64,000 bases of DNA from Amycolatopsis mediterranei (GTDB lineage: Bacteria; Actinomycetota; Actinomycetes; Mycobacteriales; Pseudonocardiaceae). The notes beneath the pieces are model-generated. The model made no database searches. It was not told the origin of the DNA and saw nothing but the letters and a program-made list of their open reading frames with translations. Both the position numbers and the translations under genes were made by a program. Position 1 is the stretch's first letter. Each line of letters opens with the position of its first letter. Positions 61,105 through 64,000 of this stretch are shown here, in pieces. Location of the stretch: assembly GCF_026017845.1 (NCBI RefSeq), contig NZ_CP100416.1:9050334-9114333 (forward strand), given 5' to 3'.

Positions 61105-61575
61105 TCAGTCTTCTTCGTGGCCTTCGCGCTCGGCGCGGCGGCCGGCGAGGCCACCGCGTTCGGCGGCTTCCGTCTCGGACTCGCCTTCGCGCAGGCCCAG
61201 CGCCCAGGCCCGGGCCGGCCGGCGGAACAGCAGGACCAGGGCCGCGATGCCCAGCAGGGCGACCGGCACGCCCCACGCCGGCTCACCGGACGGGCCCAGC
61301 AGGTACCAGCCGAGGCCGACCACGATCAGCGCGATCACCACACCCGGCGAGCGCGCCCACGTCTGGCCGAGCACCAGCCCGGCCGACGCCGCCAGGAACG
61401 CCAGCGCCACCACGATGAACGTGCCCGACTCGACGAAGACGTTGTTGCCCGGCTGGGCCGGCGACCGCAGGCCGTTCACCAGCACGATCACCCCGAACAC
61501 CAGCAGGGCGAGCGACGGCACCGCGGTCACGGCACCGGCCAGCCGGACCTCGCGGGGAGCGGGCGAGAACTTCAC
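61105..61575 (-). CDS. small membrane protein, 156 aa
   Basis: About four membrane helices: LAGAVTAVPSLALLVFGVIV, a second in FIVVALAFLAASAGLVLG, a third in GVVIALIVVGLGWYLLG and a fourth in VPVALLGIAALVLLF. A charged C-terminal tail follows (RPARAWALGLREGESETEAA), likely cytoplasmic. The family is not recognised. GTG 61575 is chosen. Its stop is one base from the stop of the convergent GNAT gene. Confidence 0.75.
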   Translation of the reverse strand: MKFSPAPREVRLAGAVTAVPSLALLVFGVIVLVNGLRSPAQPGNNVFVESGTFIVVALAFLAASAGLVLGQTWARSPGVVIALIVVGLGWYLLGPSGEPAWGVPVALLGIAALVLLFRRPARAWALGLREGESETEAAERGGLAGRRAEREGHEED

Positions 61576-61925
61576 TGCGGCGGCCTTCCGGACGGACTGG
61601 CGGGTGCGGGGCGGGGTGCTTTGCGGGAGCACAGGTTTGCGGGAGCACAGTGGACTCGACCAGGGCGAGTCACCGTGCGTGAGCCAATTCGATCGTATGC
61701 CACCCGGTCGGCCGTTTTCGCGGGACCGCCCGGGCACCGAAGATTCAGGTGTCGTCGATGAGCGGGCGGTCGGCCCGGGTGCACTTGTCACGACGAGCGG
61801 ACACTCGCGTGCGAAGGAGGACCGCCCGGCACAGGGTCTCGAAGGTGCTGTTCCCCGGGGTTGCGCCCGTCACCATGCGGCGCCGGAAGGTTCTCGGGCC
61901 GCCGGAAGTCACTTACTCTGCGGTA
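61576..61925. other. 350-base gap with a 16-base direct repeat
   Basis: No gene is supported. TTTGCGGGAGCACAG occurs twice in tandem (61620-61651). Further right the DNA contains mixed composition (TATGCCACCCGGTCGGCCGT) and should hold the promoter of the lipid kinase gene: TACTCT at 61914-61919 is six bases before its ATG, a leaderless layout. Confidence 0.5.
61620..61651 (-). repeat. tandem 16-base direct repeat
   Basis: TTTGCGGGAGCACAG (61620-61634) is repeated at 61636-61650 after a single base, in the leader of the minus-strand membrane protein gene. Two adjacent identical sites could be operators or a slipped duplication. Confidence 0.7.
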
Positions 61926-62852
61926 ATGCGCGCAATCCTCGTCGTGAACCCCCAGGCCACCTCGACCACCGCTGGTGGCCGGGACGTCCTGGCGCACGCG
62001 CTCGCCAGCCAGGTGAAGCTCGACGTGGTCGAGACGGACTACCGCGGCCACGCGATGGCCGTCGCGCGCTCGGCCGCGCGGGACGGCATCGACCTGGTCG
62101 TGGCGCACGGCGGCGACGGCACGGTCAACGAGGTCGTCAACGGCCTGCTCGCCGACGCCGACGGCGACCCCGCCGAAATCGGGCACGTACCGGCCTTGGG
62201 CGTCGTCCCCGGCGGCTCGGCCAACGTGTTCGCCCGCGCCCTCGGCATCTCCGCGGACTCGTTCGAGGCCACCCACCAGCTGCTCAACGCGCTGGAGAAC
62301 GACCGCTCGCGCCGGGTCGGGCTCGGCCTGGCCGACGGCCACTGGTTCACCTTCAACTCCGGCCTCGGCTGGGACGCCGACGTCGTCGGCCGGGTCGCCA
62401 AGCGCCGCGGCAAGCAGACGACGGCCGGCCTCTACATGCGGGCCGCCGTCCGCTCCTACTTCCGGCCGCCGCTGGGACGGCCCGCCCTCACGATCCGCAT
62501 CCCGGGCGCGGAACCCGCCGAGGCGTTGACCGCTTTCGTGTCGAACACCGATCCGTGGAGCTACCTGGGTGAGCGAGCCATCCACCTCAACCCGGGTTGC
62601 TCGTTCGAGACGGGATTGGGTTTGTTCGCGTTGAACGGTCTGGGGTTGCCCACGGTGTTCAAGCATGTACGCCAAGCTTTGACTACGAAGAGCAACCAGC
62701 GCGGCCGACGTCTCGTGCGTCACGATGACCTGCCGATGATCCGCATCGACGCAGCTGAACCGGTAAACTTCCAGGTGGACGGCGACCTCGTCGGCCAGCG
62801 GACCCGAGTGGAATTCTTCAGCGTCCCGAACGCACTCACGGTGATCGTGTGA
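61926..62852 (+). CDS. diacylglycerol/lipid kinase family protein
   Basis: A 308-residue DAGK-catalytic-domain protein: RAILVVNPQATSTTAGGRDV, the nucleotide motif VAHGGDGTVNEVVNGLLADA and VVPGGSANVFARALG, with WFTFNSGLGWDADVV and the C-terminal ID DGDLVGQRT region. It phosphorylates diacylglycerol or a sphingoid-like lipid. ATG 61926 follows a TACTCT box by six bases, suggesting a leaderless transcript. Confidence 0.92.
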   Translation: MRAILVVNPQATSTTAGGRDVLAHALASQVKLDVVETDYRGHAMAVARSAARDGIDLVVAHGGDGTVNEVVNGLLADADGDPAEIGHVPALGVVPGGSANVFARALGISADSFEATHQLLNALENDRSRRVGLGLADGHWFTFNSGLGWDADVVGRVAKRRGKQTTAGLYMRAAVRSYFRPPLGRPALTIRIPGAEPAEALTAFVSNTDPWSYLGERAIHLNPGCSFETGLGLFALNGLGLPTVFKHVRQALTTKSNQRGRRLVRHDDLPMIRIDAAEPVNFQVDGDLVGQRTRVEFFSVPNALTVIV

Positions 62853-63126
62853 CGGCGGGACACCTGATCGCCTGCGGATAAGTGCCAGGTGCCGTTCGTC
62901 GACGGAGAAGCTCCACTCAGCGCATCAGCCTTCCCTTCGGGCGGCTGTTTCGGAGAGAAACCGCAGGTCAGAGGGGTCGCTCGGCCGGGTGACCTGACTC
63001 ACCGATCTTCCGGAAACCCTTGTCGAAAGCGGTGCTTCGTGAAAGCATTCACAAGCACCCAAGAACACGACCGCCATTGACGACTGTGGCGCGGCCCTCC
63101 CGCGCCATATGAAGGAGCTCACGAAC

Positions 63127-63381
63127 ATGGACTGGCGCCACGACGCGGCCTGCCGAGACGAGGACCCCGAGCTGTTCTTCCCGGTGGGAACCAGCGGTCC
63201 GGCTCTGTCGCAGGTTACGCAGGCGAAGGCCGTGTGCCACCGCTGCACCGTCGCTTCCGACTGCTTGGCCTGGGCTTTGGCCAGCGGCCAGGACGCGGGC
63301 GTGTGGGGCGGCATGAGCGAGGATGAGCGACGCGCGCTCAAGCGCCGCCGTACGCACATCGGCACGCGGACCAACGCCTAA
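63127..63381 (+). CDS. whiB1: WhiB1-type iron-sulfur regulator
   Basis: An 84-residue WhiB protein that binds a 4Fe-4S cluster and partners with the principal sigma factor. The four cysteines are at CRDEDPE (residue 9), VCHRC (37 and 40) and DCLAW (46); the DNA-contact turn is GVWGG and the basic tail is RRALKRRRTHIG. The start MDWRHDAACRDEDPELFFPV matches mycobacterial WhiB1; an upstream ATG at 63109 overlaps the AAGGAG ribosome site and is unlikely. The leader is long (63382 to the end of the kinase gene aside, about 270 bases upstream are free). whiB1 next to a PdtaS gene is the Mycobacterium arrangement. Confidence 0.95.
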   Translation: MDWRHDAACRDEDPELFFPVGTSGPALSQVTQAKAVCHRCTVASDCLAWALASGQDAGVWGGMSEDERRALKRRRTHIGTRTNA

Positions 63382-63556
63382 GTTTCTCGAGATCCACCCA
63401 GGCCGAGCAGGAATTTCACCCGGCGGGCATTTGTCGTGCCCACGCCGTCTGGGGTGATACCTACCCGGTCTGAGCTTAACAACCGAGGCGAAACCACCTG
63501 GCGACGGGTGCGGTAAAACCTCACCGGGACTTCAAGTCTCCCGCAAAACGTTGAAC

Positions 63557-63586
63557 GGCCCGGCACCACGCACCTGGTGCCGGGCC
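63557..63586 (+). terminator. terminator downstream of whiB1
   Basis: GGCCCGGCACCA (63557-63568) pairs perfectly with TGGTGCCGGGCC (63575-63586), six-base loop, followed by TTCAT. It lies about 175 bases after the whiB1 stop; nothing recognisable lies between. Confidence 0.8.
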
Positions 63587-63603
63587 TTCATCGTGTCGTC
63601 CCC

Positions 63604-63739
63604 CCAATCACCCGTGTCGACCTCCCCATCACACGCGATGACCTTTCAATCACACGGCCGAAAGGCACCAGCGTGATTGAGAAGCCAACTCGCGTGTTCA
63701 GGGAGTCGACACGCGTGATTGAAGGGACGACACGAGTCA
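63604..63739. repeat. cluster of degenerate CAATCACxCGTGTCGA words
   Basis: Related words occur at 63604 (CCAATCACCCGTGTCGA), 63627 (CATCACACGCGATGA), 63646 (TCAATCACACGG), 63671 (GCGTGATTGA), 63688 (ACTCGCGTGTTCA), 63705 (GTCGACACGCGTGATTGA) and 63727 (ACGACACGAGTCA). The first three point one way and the last four the other, so the cluster is roughly an inverted repeat with outer arms about 100 bases apart. It fills the gap between whiB1 and pdtaS. Confidence 0.65.
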
Positions 63740-64000
63740 GAGGCGGCGGGAAAGCGGGATGCGCAGCGCGGCTTCCGTCCCCGTCACGCGGGTCGCCGAC
63801 GTCTCCGGCCGCACCTTCCGCAGCGACAGCGAGCCCCGCAGCTCGGACTCCACCAGCGTCCGGACGATCTGCAACCCGAGCCCGTCGGACCGCTCCAGCG
63901 AGAACCCCGCCGGCAGGCCGCGGCCGTTGTCGCGGATCACGACGTCCAGCCAGCGGGCCGAACGCTCCACGATCAGCTCGACCTTGCCCGACCGGCCCGC
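63737..64000 (-). CDS. pdtaS: sensor histidine kinase PdtaS-type, C-terminal part (runs off the window)
   Basis: The last 87 or so residues of a HisKA_2/HWE-type kinase: KVELIVERSARWLDVVIRDN, GRGLPAGFSLERSDGLGLQI (the G box of the ATPase) and VRTLVESELRGSL, ending in a strand with TEAALRIPLSRRL. The N-terminal GAF/PAS and His domains lie beyond base 64000. In Mycobacterium pdtaS is the neighbour of whiB1 and acts with the RNA-binding regulator PdtaR. Assignment rests on both the motif and the neighbour. Confidence 0.88.
   Translation of the reverse strand, partial: AGRSGKVELIVERSARWLDVVIRDNGRGLPAGFSLERSDGLGLQIVRTLVESELRGSLSLRKVRPETSATRVTGTEAALRIPLSRRL

Noticed and set aside
63604-63739. CRISPR-like array
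   Set aside because: Word spacing and orientation are irregular, and no cas genes are present.

Overview
The window is high-G+C actinobacterial chromosome. The gene content points to Pseudonocardiaceae, most likely Amycolatopsis or a close relative. Evidence: a kgd-type multifunctional 2-oxoglutarate enzyme (40119-43826), whiB1 beside a PdtaS-type sensor kinase (63127-64000, the mycobacterial arrangement), ESX/WXG-type secreted proteins, many GTG starts, 4-base GTGA/ATGA gene overlaps and leaderless-looking promoters. The genus is inference; no rRNA or other marker gene is present.

The left 4.4 kb looks acquired. It holds two small unknown genes, a helix-turn-helix regulator with a Nudix hydrolase under an array of ACGTCCC half-sites, and a two-gene DUF262 + HEPN module (1874-3743) that is clearly poorer in G+C than its surroundings and is probably an anti-phage or anti-plasmid system. 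The segment ends in a 30-codon relic of an acyl-CoA dehydrogenase 3' end (4314-4406) and a terminator; core-like chromosome then begins. The relic looks like the scar of integration or deletion.

4.4-25 kb: lipid-type hydrolase, SDR, methionine aminopeptidase, a three-gene type VII secretion-related operon (7950-10144), and an accD1-accA1-fadE operon for leucine/branched-chain acyl-CoA breakdown (10188-14943). That operon carries two copies of GTTAGCGNNCGCTAAC; a third copy lies in front of a TetR gene at 16690, so the TetR protein is the probable repressor of both. Methionine genes metY-metX, an FAD aromatic hydroxylase and small regulator/VOC pairs follow.

25-40 kb: PucR regulator, secreted M43-type metalloprotease, quinone oxidoreductase, alanine dehydrogenase, then a decayed stretch (acyltransferase fragment; sensor kinase lacking its His domain; intact response regulator), an ABC-2 type transporter pair, and a 1248-residue fused ABC exporter.

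40-64 kb: kgd; a four-gene block led by an unusual glycosyltransferase/alpha-beta hydrolase fusion with a GT2 enzyme and an MFS exporter; a glycine-betaine/choline type ABC operon (50711-54079); a branched-polyamine-synthase-like protein; malic enzyme; an RmlC-type epimerase; an SRPBCC-MarR pair; a lipid kinase; whiB1; and the end of pdtaS.

A GC-rich dispersed repeat of about 48 bases occurs five times (23887, 31301, 32925, 52925, 58242). Copies extend the C termini of two proteins, sit exactly at the deletion junction that killed the sensor kinase, and lie between a translationally coupled ATPase and permease. Together with the defence module, this repeat family is the most interesting feature of the window.
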